A DNA stretch of 64,000 nt. It comes from Saccharomyces paradoxus. Its lineage: Eukaryota > Ascomycota > Saccharomycetes > Saccharomycetales > Saccharomycetaceae. The translations under genes were made by a program, and so were the position numbers. Every line of letters starts with the position of its first letter. The stretch's first letter is position 1. The DNA lies in contig NC_047500.1 in assembly GCF_002079055.1 (NCBI RefSeq), positions 620,001-684,000 on the forward strand. Reading direction: 5' to 3'. Shown here one piece after another: positions 28,601-38,226 of the stretch. The notes under the pieces are model-generated. The model ran no database searches. It was not told the DNA's origin and was given only the letters and a program-made list of their open reading frames with translations.

Positions 28601-31600
28601 GGCTGCATTGATTAATTCTTGCTTATTCAAATCCAAAATTTCTCTCAACCTTACCAAAATTTCCTCTTCGGATTCGAAACCTTCTGTAGAAGCAACACAA
28701 ACATTAGCGACATTACTTAAGGATGCGGAACTACCAGAACGATCAGGAGCAGGTCCGTTAGAAGAAGCTTGGTGACGGGGAATGACTTCCAAACTTTGTG
28801 ACAAAATTTCATCAACATCGTCTAAATGATCAACAGCCATTAAAATACCTTCTCTCAATGGAGATGATTGACTGTTTGCAACGTAAGACAAATCTGAAAC
28901 AGAAACAGCTCTATTCATACCCATTTTAGATTTGACAGTTGGGAAGGTGGAGAACGCAGCTGAAGGCAATTGGAATTTCCATTCAACGATTGGAACTGTG
29001 ACACCTTCGTGAACTCTAATATCTCCTATGGTGTAAGCACGATAAGCACGACGAATATAAACTTGAGCAGCTGCAGCAGTTACAACTGGGTCTTGGTGGG
29101 TTAGGAATTGAAGTAAGACATCGAACACAACGTAATTAGAATCGATCAAGTCCTTCAAGATATTCAGATCTGGTTCAGAACGTTTTGGATTGGATGAACC
29201 ATAGGCAACTTTAACGACAGAGGATTTTAGGATATGTTCAATTTGTTCAGTCCTTTCCTTAACGGATGGTAAAGCGCCTTGAATCAAAATTTCCCTTGCT
29301 TGAAGAGCGACCTTAGCGGTAGCCTTAGATTCTAGTTCAACGATATGTTGCAAAGGAGTAGAGAAAATGGCAGAAACTTTAGAAGATAGCTTGCACAATG
29401 GTTGGTAATGTTTCAAGATGGCCAGTATCAAGTTATTCTTGGCTGAAACCTTTGAATGAGACAAAACAGTTAGAGCAACTTTATCTAAATCTTTTGAGTT
29501 TTCATCACGCAATTTCAAAATGATATTTTCCTCACGAACGTTTGGACCATTGAATAGTTTTTCGACTTCATAATATTCTTCTAAAAAGTGAACGAAAATA
29601 GAATGTTCATGGGCTTCTAACCCATTAGAGTATTTATGGGCAATATCTGCTAATGGTTCCACAACGGCATACAACAATTTGTCGGGATTATATTCAGGGT
29701 TCTTCACAGCCATATCGATCAATTTACTCAACTGTCTGGCTGGGAAAACAGCACCACGTCTCAAAGAACGTGCTACTAACTCTTCCATTTGTTCATCCAG
29801 CTTAGCGGGCAATCTTGAATGTAAGGCAGAGACGTGTAGTTTCCATTCTGAGTAAGGTAGCTTTGGATTCCTCAAAACTTCAATCAATTGTTGTAAGGAA
29901 GCGTTCATAATAACTTGGTTGTCATAACCCTTTAGGATATTTTCCAAAGTAGACACTAATGACTTGAATTTATAGGCAGGTTTGGTTCCCTCGATAACCG
30001 GAGAACCGAAATCTGGTAACATGCCTTCAAATGGTAAAGCGTGCTTGACCTTGGATGGATCGTCAAGAGTCAAAATGGCCATGATATCACCTGCAACAAT
30101 AGTAGAACCGGGTTGCTTTAATAGCTGGACAATACCATTTTCTTGAGAAACTAAAGGCATTTGCATTTTCATAACTTCAATTTCTGCGTAAGGCTGGCCC
30201 TTGATAATGTGTTCACCATTTTCCACCAAAAATTTAACTAATTTACCAGGAGATGGGGTACGCAACTGGGTTGGATCATTTTCAACTTCCAACAAAGTGG
30301 TCATGGAATCAACGGATAATCTTGTGGCAGCGACTTCTTCTTTCCAATAGATGGTGTGAGATTTACCTCCTATGGCAATCAAAAGTCCACCATCGGATAA
30401 TTGACGTAGTATGATATCACATTTGGAACCATTGATAAATAATGTGTAACGGTCATTACCGGATTTAGCCACGGTGAACTTGTATCGTTTACCTTCATGA
30501 ATGAAATCTACAGGGAACATGGTTTGCAGCAGGTCTTTGGACAAAACTTGACCCTTTTGTAGGGATTCGATATACTTGTGGCGGGCCTCTTCAGAGGCCA
30601 AGAAAGCCTTTGTAGCGGCACCGCAAATGACAGCCAGAGTTGGATCTGGCTTTTCAGCGGTCATTTTATGAGTAATCAAATCGTCCAACCAACCGGTGGT
30701 GATAGTATTATCCTCGAAATCTTCAGTTTCCAAAAGCTTGATCAAGTATTCCACAGTAGTTCTGAAATCACCTCTAATGGACAATTCCTTTAGGGCAACA
30801 ACCATGTGCTTCCTGGATGCTTGTCTATTTTCACCAAAGGCAAAAATATGACCGAACTGAGAGTCTGAAAAGGAATGAATATTACCATTGTTACCCACGG
30901 AGAAATAACCCCAAACGTTGGAAGAAGAACGGAAGTTTAGTTCATGCAAAGTACCACCAGATGGCTTGAATCCATCATTTGGATCTTCTGATGTGATACG
31001 ACAAGCGGTACAATGACCCTTTGGAATGGGTCTTCTTTGTTTCTTGGTGGCATCTTGAGTCTTGAATTCGAAATCGATTTCTGAGGCAGAATGTGGATTC
31101 ATACCATATAGAGTTCTAATGTCACTTATTCTATGCATAGGGATACCCATAGCGATTTGTAATTGGGCTGCAGGTAAGTTAACACCGGAGACCATTTCCG
31201 TTGTTGGATGCTCGACTTGTAATCTTGGGTTCAATTCTAAAAAGTAAAATTTCCCATCATCATGAGAATATAGATACTCCACGGTACCAGCAGAGACATA
31301 ACCGACTAGTTTCCCCAGTCTAACGGCAGCCTTTTCCATTTCGTGAAATGTTTCAGCCTTAGCAATTGTCACTGGAGCTTCTTCGATAATTTTTTGATGA
31401 CGTCTTTGCACGGAACAATCTCTACCGAACAAGGAAATATTTGTACCGTACTGATCTGCCAGCAGTTGAACTTCCAAGTGACGGGCTCTGCCGGCCAACT
31501 TCATGATGAAAATGGGGGAACCTGGAATTTCGTTTGCTGCCTGGTGGTATAAAGCGATGAAATCTTCTTCACGTTCAACTTGTCTGATACCTTTACCACC

Positions 31601-32371
31601 ACCACCTTCGGATGCCTTAATCATGACGGGGAAACCAATACGCTTGGCCTTTTGTAGACCATCTTCAGGGGAGGTAGAACAACCCTTTTGGTAGATGTCA
31701 TCGTCGACAGAGACCAGACCGGTTTTCTCGTCCACGTGAACTGTGTCCACACCGGTACCAGACCATGGAATACATGGAACTTTAGCACTTTGAGCGACAA
31801 TCGTAGAGGAGATCTTGTCACCCAATGACCTCATGGCGTTACCTGGGGGCCCAATAAAGATGACTTTCCTCTTAGACTGAGCCAATTTTTCGGGCAATAG
31901 TGGATTCTCGGAGGCGTGACCCCAGCCTGCCCATACGGCATCTACGTCTGCTCTTTCAGCGATATCTACGATCAGGTCTACATTGGCGTAGTTGTTGTTA
32001 TTAGTACCACCTGGCACTTCAATGTATTGGTCGGCCATACGAATATATTCTGCGTTGGCCTCCAGATCTTCTGGGGTAGCCATGGCGACGAATTGAACGG
32101 TTCTGTCATCGCCGAAAGTCTCGTATGCCCATTTTCTAACTGATCTAATTTCTTTAACGGCAGCAATACCGTTATTTGCTATCAGGATCTTGGATATGAC
32201 CGTGTGACCACCGTGGCTCTTAACAAAGTCCCTCAACGGGGACTCCTCTACTTTATCTACCGTATTGAGACCAATAAAATGGCCTGGGAGTTCTGTATGT
32301 CTTTCTGAGTAGTTTGTAATTTCGTACTCCATCTTCTGTGGAGACGACTCGAATAAGCTTTCTTCGCTCAT
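25670..32371 (-). CDS. ACC1: Acetyl-CoA carboxylase
   Basis: Carboxylates acetyl-CoA to malonyl-CoA, the rate-limiting step of fatty acid synthesis, in the cytosol and at the ER. Domain order in the 2233-aa protein: biotin carboxylase about 58-570 with the Gly-rich ATP loop EGGGGKGIR; biotin carrier with EVMKMQM, biotin on K735; central regulatory region about 800-1480 with the Snf1 site in RAVSVSDLS (S1157 by equal-length numbering); carboxyltransferase about 1480-2200, including the GVGI/CoA-binding and ARLGGIPLGVIGVETR segments. Complete, no break. Only scattered substitutions relative to S. cerevisiae. The upstream UAS-INO type element fits co-control with phospholipid genes. Confidence 0.98.
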   Translation of the reverse strand: MSEESLFESSPQKMEYEITNYSERHTELPGHFIGLNTVDKVEESPLRDFVKSHGGHTVISKILIANNGIAAVKEIRSVRKWAYETFGDDRTVQFVAMATPEDLEANAEYIRMADQYIEVPGGTNNNNYANVDLIVDIAERADVDAVWAGWGHASENPLLPEKLAQSKRKVIFIGPPGNAMRSLGDKISSTIVAQSAKVPCIPWSGTGVDTVHVDEKTGLVSVDDDIYQKGCSTSPEDGLQKAKRIGFPVMIKASEGGGGKGIRQVEREEDFIALYHQAANEIPGSPIFIMKLAGRARHLEVQLLADQYGTNISLFGRDCSVQRRHQKIIEEAPVTIAKAETFHEMEKAAVRLGKLVGYVSAGTVEYLYSHDDGKFYFLELNPRLQVEHPTTEMVSGVNLPAAQLQIAMGIPMHRISDIRTLYGMNPHSASEIDFEFKTQDATKKQRRPIPKGHCTACRITSEDPNDGFKPSGGTLHELNFRSSSNVWGYFSVGNNGNIHSFSDSQFGHIFAFGENRQASRKHMVVALKELSIRGDFRTTVEYLIKLLETEDFEDNTITTGWLDDLITHKMTAEKPDPTLAVICGAATKAFLASEEARHKYIESLQKGQVLSKDLLQTMFPVDFIHEGKRYKFTVAKSGNDRYTLFINGSKCDIILRQLSDGGLLIAIGGKSHTIYWKEEVAATRLSVDSMTTLLEVENDPTQLRTPSPGKLVKFLVENGEHIIKGQPYAEIEVMKMQMPLVSQENGIVQLLKQPGSTIVAGDIMAILTLDDPSKVKHALPFEGMLPDFGSPVIEGTKPAYKFKSLVSTLENILKGYDNQVIMNASLQQLIEVLRNPKLPYSEWKLHVSALHSRLPAKLDEQMEELVARSLRRGAVFPARQLSKLIDMAVKNPEYNPDKLLYAVVEPLADIAHKYSNGLEAHEHSIFVHFLEEYYEVEKLFNGPNVREENIILKLRDENSKDLDKVALTVLSHSKVSAKNNLILAILKHYQPLCKLSSKVSAIFSTPLQHIVELESKATAKVALQAREILIQGALPSVKERTEQIEHILKSSVVKVAYGSSNPKRSEPDLNILKDLIDSNYVVFDVLLQFLTHQDPVVTAAAAQVYIRRAYRAYTIGDIRVHEGVTVPIVEWKFQLPSAAFSTFPTVKSKMGMNRAVSVSDLSYVANSQSSPLREGILMAVDHLDDVDEILSQSLEVIPRHQASSNGPAPDRSGSSASLSNVANVCVASTEGFESEEEILVRLREILDLNKQELINAAIRRITFMFGFKDGSYPKYYTFNGPNYNENETIRHIEPALAFQLELGRLSNFNIKPIFTDNRNIHVYEAVSKTSPLDKRFFTRGIIRTGHIRDDISIQEYLTSEANRLMSDILDNLEVTDTSNSDLNHIFINFIAVFDISPEDVEAAFGGFLERFGKRLLRLRVSSAEIRIIIKDPQTGAPVPLRALINNVSGYVIKTEMYTEVKNAKGEWVFKSLGKPGSMHLRPIATPYAVKEWLQPKRYKAHLMGTTYVYDFPELFRQASSSQWKNFSSDVKLTDDFFISNELIEDENGELTEVEREPGANAIGMVAFKITVKTPEYPRGRQFVVVANDITFKIGSFGPQEDEFFNKVTEYARKRGIPRIYLAANSGARIGMAEEIVPLFQVAWNDASNPEKGFQYLYLTSEGMETLKKFDKENSVLTERTVINGEERFIIKTIIGSEDGLGVECLRGSGLIAGATSRAYHDIFTITLVTCRSVGIGAYLVRLGQRAIQVEGQPIILTGAPAINKMLGREVYTSNLQLGGTQIMYNNGVSHLTAVDDLAGVEKIVEWMSYVPAKRNMPVPILETKDTWDRPVDFTPTTDETYDVRWMIEGRETESGFEYGLFDKGSFFETLSGWAKGVVVGRARLGGIPLGVIGVETRTVENLIPADPANPNSAETLIQEPGQVWHPNSAFKTAQAINDFNNGEQLPMMILANWRGFSGGQRDMFNEVLKYGSFIVDALVDFKQPIIIYIPPTGELRGGSWVVVDPTINADQMEMYADVNARAGVLEPQGMVGIKFRREKLLDTMNRLDDKYRELRSQLANKGLTPELHQQISKQLADRERELLPIYGQISLQFADLHDRSSRMVAKGVISKELEWTEARRFFFWRLRRRLNEEYLIKRLSHQVGEASRLEKIARIRSWYPASVDHEDDRQVATWIEENYKTLDDKLKGLKLESFAQDLAKKIRSDHDNAIDGLSEVIKMLSTDDKEKLLKNLK

Positions 32372-32460
32372 GGTGACTTGATTTTTCTATTTTTCTGCGC
32401 TTTTTCGGGGAGCGGAAAAAATTAAGCTAGAGGACGAACTGGTTATTATACTATTCTATT

Positions 32461-32508
32461 AGTATAGTATAGTATATTATCGTGTCGTATCGTGTCGTAT
32501 CGTATCGT
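32461..32508. repeat. Pentanucleotide minisatellite in the ACC1 leader
   Basis: Three AGTAT units (32461-32475) followed after five bases by five CGTRT units and a partial one (32481-32508). It ends directly before an A-run on the plus strand. It lies 90-137 bp upstream of the ACC1 ATG, so near or within the promoter-leader junction. Confidence 0.85.
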
Positions 32509-33069
32509 TAAAAAAAAAATACACGAATAAATAATATGTGGAAAAGAAAAAGGAAGTTTCTTGTCTCTTACTCTGAATCTGAATTCCAATTCAAGTTCAA
32601 ATTGTTCTCTTGTTTATTATCCAAAAAATAAGGATGAAGCGGGAGGGAAGGGCAGAGGGAAAAGTTCGTATACTAGAATGAATAAACTTCTATAAACACA
32701 TGCACTGATCACTCACAGAGAATAAAAAATTGTACAACAAATATATATATATAGATGCAAAAGCGATTGCAAATTAGGGAATTGGCTTTGTTGTTTTTTT
32801 ATCTTCAGGTAAACTGTACGAAAGGGATAAAAAGAATAGAATAAGGAAACGAAAAGTGAAGAGAGCAGAACAATTGTAGAACCGATAACAATTGTAACAG
32901 TGATTGCACTAGGCTGTAGTGTACCGGAATACGACTGGGAGTGCTGTTCTTCTTATATATCTTGGCGCTGATTGAGCGTATAGCCTAGTTCACCAAGCAG
33001 TAGAAAGAGTGGCAATGAGCGGTTGAATTTGGAACAGCGACTTGTTGGCACAGCGCCCGCGCGGCCGGG

Positions 33070-33080
33070 CCATGTGAAGA
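33070..33080 (-). promoter_or_regulatory. UAS-INO / ICRE element upstream of ACC1
   Basis: On the ACC1 strand the sequence is TCTTCACATGG, a full match to the Ino2/Ino4 consensus WYTTCAYRTGS. It is about 700 bp upstream of the ATG. An ICRE at a similar distance is known for S. cerevisiae ACC1. Confidence 0.7.
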
Positions 33081-33503
33081 TTTTAACGGGCGCAACGATT
33101 CGGTGGGCAGTGGAAATTGTTGGGCGTTGTTCAACAAGATGAAGCATTCCCCTTTGGATAACGTCAACGCATATCGGGCCAACCTACAGGCAATGGGGCA
33201 AAAGCGACTGAGGCCCGAGAGATGTGCCCGGAGTTTGTCGTTCTTGTTTTTGTTCTTCTTGACGGGTGATAGTAGTCGCAGTCGTGGTGACTCTGGAGGG
33301 CATAGCGGCCGTGATGCGGCCTGAGCTCACTGTGACGTCGATGCATACGCGGGTTCGTTGCGTTCAGGCCTGACGGGCGATTCCCCACCAAGTATAAGTG
33401 CCATGATATACGTGGCCCTTGGGCAACAATGCTAGGTACGAATTCAACCCAACATATATAATACTTTTATGTGTATATTGAGCGTGCTAAACTAGGACCT
33501 AGG

Positions 33504-33511
33504 TTACCCGG
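33504..33511. promoter_or_regulatory. Reb1 binding site
   Basis: TTACCCGG, a perfect Reb1 core, 364 bp upstream of TIM23 and 1.1 kb upstream of ACC1. Motif match only. Confidence 0.6.
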
Positions 33512-33737
33512 TCTAAATATGTCGCTGCGTACGACCTGGCTTTTTTAAGATGGGCATGGTTTAATCGCTGAAGAAAGAAAAGGAAATCGACGATTCATGG
33601 AAAAAAAAAGAAAAATACTGAAAAAAAAAAGATACTGACAGAAAGAGAGAAAGGAACCTTTGCGTAGAACAAAAGGGAAACATTTGTTACGTTTTAGTCA
33701 ATAGACATAATAAGTTATTGCGCTTGCCCTCCATTGC

Positions 33738-33752
33738 AAAAAAAAAAAAAAA
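33738..33752. repeat. Poly(dA:dT) tract upstream of TIM23
   Basis: Fifteen consecutive A bases, 120 bp before the TIM23 ATG; a nucleosome-excluding promoter element by known yeast behaviour. Confidence 0.8.
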
Positions 33753-33874
33753 CCACTTTCCTTTTCTACTCTCTTTGCCTGTACATACTACACGTTATAA
33801 CGTTAACAATAGCAGATAGAAACAAAAACCCCAAGAAAATATAGATATACTTGTTTAACAGATTATACACAAAC

Positions 33875-34543
33875 ATGTCGTGGCTTTTTGGAGATAAGAC
33901 GCCCACCAATGATGCGAATGCTGCCGCAGGCGGCCAAGACACGTCCAAGCCTAAGGAACTGTCGTTGAAGCAGAGTCTAGGTTTCGAGCCAAATATCAAT
34001 AACATAATATCAGGTCCTGGCGGCATGCATGTCGACTCCGCTAGGCTGCATCCTTTGGCCGGTCTAGATAAGGGTGTAGAATACCTGGATCTGGAAGAAG
34101 AACAGCTATCCTCATTGGAAGGCTCGCAAGGTCTGATCCCTTCCCGTGGATGGACCGATGACCTATGTTACGGTACCGGTGCCGTCTACCTGCTGGGACT
34201 TGGTATCGGAGGGTTTTCGGGGATGATGCAGGGTCTGCAGAATATTCCGCCTAACAGCCCTGGGAAATTGCAATTGAACACCGTACTGAATCACATTACC
34301 AAGAGAGGACCCTTCTTAGGTAACAACGCGGGGATTCTCGCGTTGAGCTACAATATTGTCAATTCCACAATCGACGCATTAAGAGGCAAGCATGACACCG
34401 CGGGTTCCATTGGCGCTGGGGCTCTCACGGGCGCCTTGTTCAAGTCCTCTAAAGGCTTGAAACCCATGGGTTATTCCTCAGCAATGGTGGCCGCTGCGTG
34501 CGCCGTCTGGTGTAGTGTTAAGAAAAGACTACTTGAAAAATGA
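33875..34543 (+). CDS. TIM23: Mitochondrial inner-membrane import channel Tim23
   Basis: Core of the TIM23 translocase that moves presequence proteins across the inner membrane. The 222-aa protein has a hydrophilic intermembrane-space domain (1 to about 96) with presequence/Tim50 binding and a leucine-rich part, then four membrane segments (about 98-215) of the Tim17/22/23 family with GxxxG motifs (GLGIGGFSG, GAGALTGALF). Start MSWLFGDKT at 33875 is the first ATG and gives the known length; the open frame continues upstream only through a TTG. High identity to S. cerevisiae, as expected for an essential protein. Confidence 0.97.
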   Translation: MSWLFGDKTPTNDANAAAGGQDTSKPKELSLKQSLGFEPNINNIISGPGGMHVDSARLHPLAGLDKGVEYLDLEEEQLSSLEGSQGLIPSRGWTDDLCYGTGAVYLLGLGIGGFSGMMQGLQNIPPNSPGKLQLNTVLNHITKRGPFLGNNAGILALSYNIVNSTIDALRGKHDTAGSIGAGALTGALFKSSKGLKPMGYSSAMVAAACAVWCSVKKRLLEK

Positions 34544-35220
34544 GCAACACAAGTACCTACCCTCTCTCTCTCTCTCTCCCTTCGCTTTTCCCCCATGCAC
34601 TGATGGCGCTTGTATATAGCATTTGAAAAATAATAGTACGTAACGCAGAAAACAAACCAATGAAAGTAGAAACCCGGAGAAAAGACTCAAAAAAAAAAGG
34701 GAAAGAGCGCATGTATGTGTAGATAAGTACATATATAAAATTACTTGTATGTTATTTGCCTTTTGTACTGCTAAGCTATTGTTTTTAATAGCCAATTAAA
34801 GTAAAACAAACCGCTCATTCTCGGGTGTTTCCCGAAACTGTCAGAGCCGTCCCGGCCCACCGATTCGCCCGGCAAGACCTGCTTGAAAGCAGCACAAAGC
34901 CCTGCGCCCTCCCTGCACCTCACAGTATGTGTCCACCAACAAGAAACGCCTGACCGAGATAGTAACAGCACAGAACCCGCAAAAAACTGCGCCGTCTCGG
35001 CCGTAACCCTTGCTTCCGGTAACAAAACAATGAGAAGCTATACCAAAAAAAAGAAAAGAATGCACTTTCTTATTTCCCTTTTAACCTAACCATCTTTTGT
35101 TTTTGTCGTTTAACCTGGAAAGAATGTCGCCATTATATAAACACTCTTTGCTGCATCTTTAGCTTGGAAAAACTCTTGACAACTGCACCGATACTCATCG
35201 ATACTCACCAACATCACATA
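34544..35220 (+). promoter_or_regulatory. TIM23 3' flank and RCF2 promoter
   Basis: A (CT)n tract lies directly after TIM23 (34562-34577). The middle (34800-35030) is GC-richer. A TATA box TATATAAA (35134-35141) stands about 80 bp before the RCF2 ATG. No gene seen. Confidence 0.6.
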
Positions 35221-35895
35221 ATGAAGATTTTAACACAAGACGAAATCGAAGCTCATCGTTCCCATACGCTAAAAGGTGGTATCGAAGGTGCCCTTGCTGG
35301 GTTCGCCATCTCTGCTATAATTTTCAAGGTTCTGCCAAGAAGGTACCCAAAGTTTAAACCTTCGACTCTAACATGGTCCATAAAGACCGCTCTTTGGATC
35401 ACTCCTCCCACGGTCTTGACCGCCATTTGCGCAGAGGAAGCCTCGAACAGTTTCGACGCTACAATGTACGGATCCGGTTCTTCCTCAGAAGATGCCTTAG
35501 ATGAGCACAGAAGATGGAAGAGTTTAAGCACGAAAGACAAATTCGTCGAAGGTTTATCTAATAACAAGTACAAGATCATCACCGGTGCATGGGCCGCATC
35601 GCTATATGGGTCTTGGGTAATTGTGAATAAGGACCCCATCATGACCAAAGCCCAGAAGATCGTGCAGGCAAGAATGTACGCTCAATTCATCACCGTCGGG
35701 CTGCTGCTGGCTTCCGTTGGTCTAAGCATGTACGAGAATAAGTTGCATCCTAACAAGCAAAAGGTCAACGAAATGCGCCGTTGGGAAAACGCTCTGAGGG
35801 TCGCCGAAGAGGAGGAGAGACTCGAGAAAGAGGGAAGAAGGACCGGCTATGTCTCTAACGAAGAGAGAATAAATTCCAAGATCTTCAAGTCATAA
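35221..35895 (+). CDS. RCF2: Respiratory supercomplex factor 2 (HIG1 family)
   Basis: Associates with cytochrome c oxidase in the mitochondrial inner membrane and helps form III-IV supercomplexes, with RCF1. The 224-aa protein begins MKILTQDEIEAHR and carries N-terminal hydrophobic hairpin segments (about 20-80) and a C-terminal HIG1 domain (about 95-185) with two membrane segments and the KAQKIVQARMYAQ motif; the tail is charged and helical. The ATG at 35221 is chosen because the upstream extension of the frame has only a TTG. Length equals that of S. cerevisiae. Confidence 0.95.
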   Translation: MKILTQDEIEAHRSHTLKGGIEGALAGFAISAIIFKVLPRRYPKFKPSTLTWSIKTALWITPPTVLTAICAEEASNSFDATMYGSGSSSEDALDEHRRWKSLSTKDKFVEGLSNNKYKIITGAWAASLYGSWVIVNKDPIMTKAQKIVQARMYAQFITVGLLLASVGLSMYENKLHPNKQKVNEMRRWENALRVAEEEERLEKEGRRTGYVSNEERINSKIFKS

Positions 35896-36294
35896 ACTTT
35901 TATCAGTTCATCTGTCCCATTTCTATTTTCGCCTCCTTCCTCATCTTTTATAAACTTTTCCCCTTACCAATACATGTGTATATTCCAATATATATATAAA
36001 TCAATATAAAAAAATGAAAAATCTTAGAACGAAACCTATTCACTTCATATACACGTAAATGCTAAACTTTATATCGCTCTTGTCGGCCCCGCGGAGTTAA
36101 CATTTAACGGCTTCTCGCGCAATAACCGGAAAAAAAATTCCAACAGTTTTCTTTGTAATGATGTTAAGCCTTCTTTTTTCCCGGGATCTATAAGAGGGGA
36201 CGAAAATAGCCGCTATCAATTTTGGTATTGCCACCCAGGCAAGGAGTAAATACAGACGCATTACGTTAGCAAAAGCAACAATACAAGCACAACC
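35896..36294 (+). promoter_or_regulatory. RCF2 3' flank and ARE2 promoter
   Basis: About 400 bp between tandem genes: TA-rich 3' end signals at 35975-36010, then a GC-richer promoter with CCGCGG and a CTATAAG TATA-like box near 36187. No operator recognised with confidence. Confidence 0.5.
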
Positions 36295-38226
36295 ATGGAC
36301 AAGAAGAAGGATCTACTGGAGAACCAACAGTTTCTCCGCATCCAAAAGCTCAACGCTGTCGATGCCGGCAGAAGACAATCCATAACAGTCGACGACGAGG
36401 GCGAATTATATGGCTTAGACGCCACTGGCGATTCATCCGCCGATGAACACGCAACTACAAACATCATTACACAAAATCACAGCGTTGTCGCTTCAAATGG
36501 AGACGTCGCATTCATCCCAGGAACTGGTACCGAAGATAACACGGAGATTGTAACCCAAGAAGTGATTGAAACCGACGATCACACGTTCAAGACCCATGTG
36601 AAGACTTTAAGCTCTAAGGAAAAGGCACGGTATAGGCAAGGGTCCTCTAACTTTATATCCTATTTTGATGATATGTCATTTGAACACAGACCAAGTATAT
36701 TGGACGGGTCTGTTAACGAGCCCTTTAAAACCAAATTCGTGGGACCCACTTTAGAAAAGGAGATCAGAAGAAGGGAAAAGGAGCTAGTGGCCATGCGCAA
36801 AAACTTACACCATCGGAAGTCCTCTCCGGATGCTGCCAACTCGGTAGGGGAAAATGATGGCGTCGTCCCAACTGCTGCCCCAACTGCGGCCACCACAGAA
36901 ACAGTTGTCACCGTCGAGACTACCATACTTTCCTCCAATTTCTCTGGGTTGTACGTGGCATTTTGGATGGCGATTGCATTTGGTGCTGTGAAGGCCTTAA
37001 TAGACTATTATTACCAGCACAATGGTAGTTTCAAAGATTCAGAGATCTTGAAATTCATGACCACAAATTTATTCACTGTAGCATCGGTGGATCTTTTAAT
37101 GTACTTGAGTACTTATTTCGTTGTTGGAATACAATACTTATGCAAGTGGGGGGTCCTGAAATGGGGTTCTACCGGCTGGATTTTCACCTCAGTTTACGAG
37201 TTTTTGTTTGTTATCTTCTACATGTATTTGACAGAAAACATCCTAAAACTTCACTGGCTATCAAAGATCTTCCTTTTCTTGCATTCTTTGGTTTTATTGA
37301 TGAAAATGCATTCTTTCGCCTTTTACAACGGCTATCTATGGGGTATAAAAGAGGAACTACAATTTTCTAAAAGCGCTCTTGCCAAATACAAAGACTCTAT
37401 AAATGATCCTGAGGTTATTGGTGCTCTTGAGAAAAGCTGCGAATTCTGTAGTTTTGAATTAAGCTCTCAGTCTCTAAACGACCAGACGCAAAAATTTCCT
37501 AACAATATCAGTGCAAGAAACTTTTTTTGGTTCACCATGTTCCCCACCTTGATCTACCAAATTGAATATCCAAGAACTAAAGAAATCAGATGGAGCTATG
37601 TGTTGGAAAAAATCTGCGCCATCTTTGGTACCATTTTCTTAATGATGATAGATGCTCAAATCTTGATGTATCCTGTTGCAATGAGGGCATTAGCTGTGCG
37701 CAATTCTGAATGGACTGGCATATTGGATAGATTGTTGAAATGGGCTGGATTGCTGGTCGATATCGTTCCAGGATTTATCGTGATGTACATCTTGGATTTC
37801 TATTTGATTTGGGATGCCATTTTAAACTGTGTGGCAGAATTGACAAGATTCGGCGACAGATATTTCTACGGTGATTGGTGGAATTGTGTTAGCTGGGCAG
37901 ACTTCAGTAGAATTTGGAACATCCCAGTGCATAAGTTTTTATTAAGACATGTTTACCATAGTTCAATGAGTTCATTTAAGTTGAACAAGAGTCAAGCAAC
38001 TTTGATGACCTTTTTCCTAAGTTCTGTCGTCCATGAATTGGCCATGTACGTTATCTTCAAGAAACTGAGGTTCTACTTGTTCTTCTTCCAAATGCTGCAA
38101 GTGCCACTGGTAGCTTTAACAAACACTAAATTCATGAGAAACAGAACCATAATCGGAAATGTTATTTTCTGGCTTGGTATCTGCATGGGACCAAGTGTCA
38201 TGTGTACGTTGTACTTGACATTTTAA
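36295..38226 (+). CDS. ARE2: Acyl-CoA:sterol acyltransferase
   Basis: Esterifies ergosterol with fatty acyl-CoA in the ER for storage in lipid droplets; the main sterol ester synthase in aerobic cells. The 643-aa MBOAT protein has a long cytosolic N-terminus (1-215, with a basic KKR/RRR stretch near 155-170), first membrane segment about 217-235 and eight to nine in all, the FYGDWWN motif near 524-530 that binds acyl-CoA, and the catalytic His in VVHELAMY near 580. It is one residue longer than S. cerevisiae Are2. ARE1, the hypoxic paralogue, is on chromosome III. Confidence 0.97.
   Translation: MDKKKDLLENQQFLRIQKLNAVDAGRRQSITVDDEGELYGLDATGDSSADEHATTNIITQNHSVVASNGDVAFIPGTGTEDNTEIVTQEVIETDDHTFKTHVKTLSSKEKARYRQGSSNFISYFDDMSFEHRPSILDGSVNEPFKTKFVGPTLEKEIRRREKELVAMRKNLHHRKSSPDAANSVGENDGVVPTAAPTAATTETVVTVETTILSSNFSGLYVAFWMAIAFGAVKALIDYYYQHNGSFKDSEILKFMTTNLFTVASVDLLMYLSTYFVVGIQYLCKWGVLKWGSTGWIFTSVYEFLFVIFYMYLTENILKLHWLSKIFLFLHSLVLLMKMHSFAFYNGYLWGIKEELQFSKSALAKYKDSINDPEVIGALEKSCEFCSFELSSQSLNDQTQKFPNNISARNFFWFTMFPTLIYQIEYPRTKEIRWSYVLEKICAIFGTIFLMMIDAQILMYPVAMRALAVRNSEWTGILDRLLKWAGLLVDIVPGFIVMYILDFYLIWDAILNCVAELTRFGDRYFYGDWWNCVSWADFSRIWNIPVHKFLLRHVYHSSMSSFKLNKSQATLMTFFLSSVVHELAMYVIFKKLRFYLFFFQMLQVPLVALTNTKFMRNRTIIGNVIFWLGICMGPSVMCTLYLTF

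Larger units (their letters stand above)
32372..33874. promoter_or_regulatory. Long divergent ACC1-TIM23 intergenic region
   Basis: At 1.5 kb this is the longest gene-free stretch. From the ACC1 side: a pentanucleotide repeat (32461-32508), a purine-rich zone, a GC-rich segment at about 33050-33420 with an inositol-type element (33070-33080), a Reb1 site TTACCCGG (33504-33511), A/G-rich tracts (33597-33660) and an A15 run (33738-33752) next to TIM23. Small frames inside it have no recognisable product. Confidence 0.65.

Noticed and set aside
33103-33324. Small frames in the ACC1-TIM23 spacer
   Set aside because: No recognisable product; GC-rich patch is better explained as regulatory DNA.
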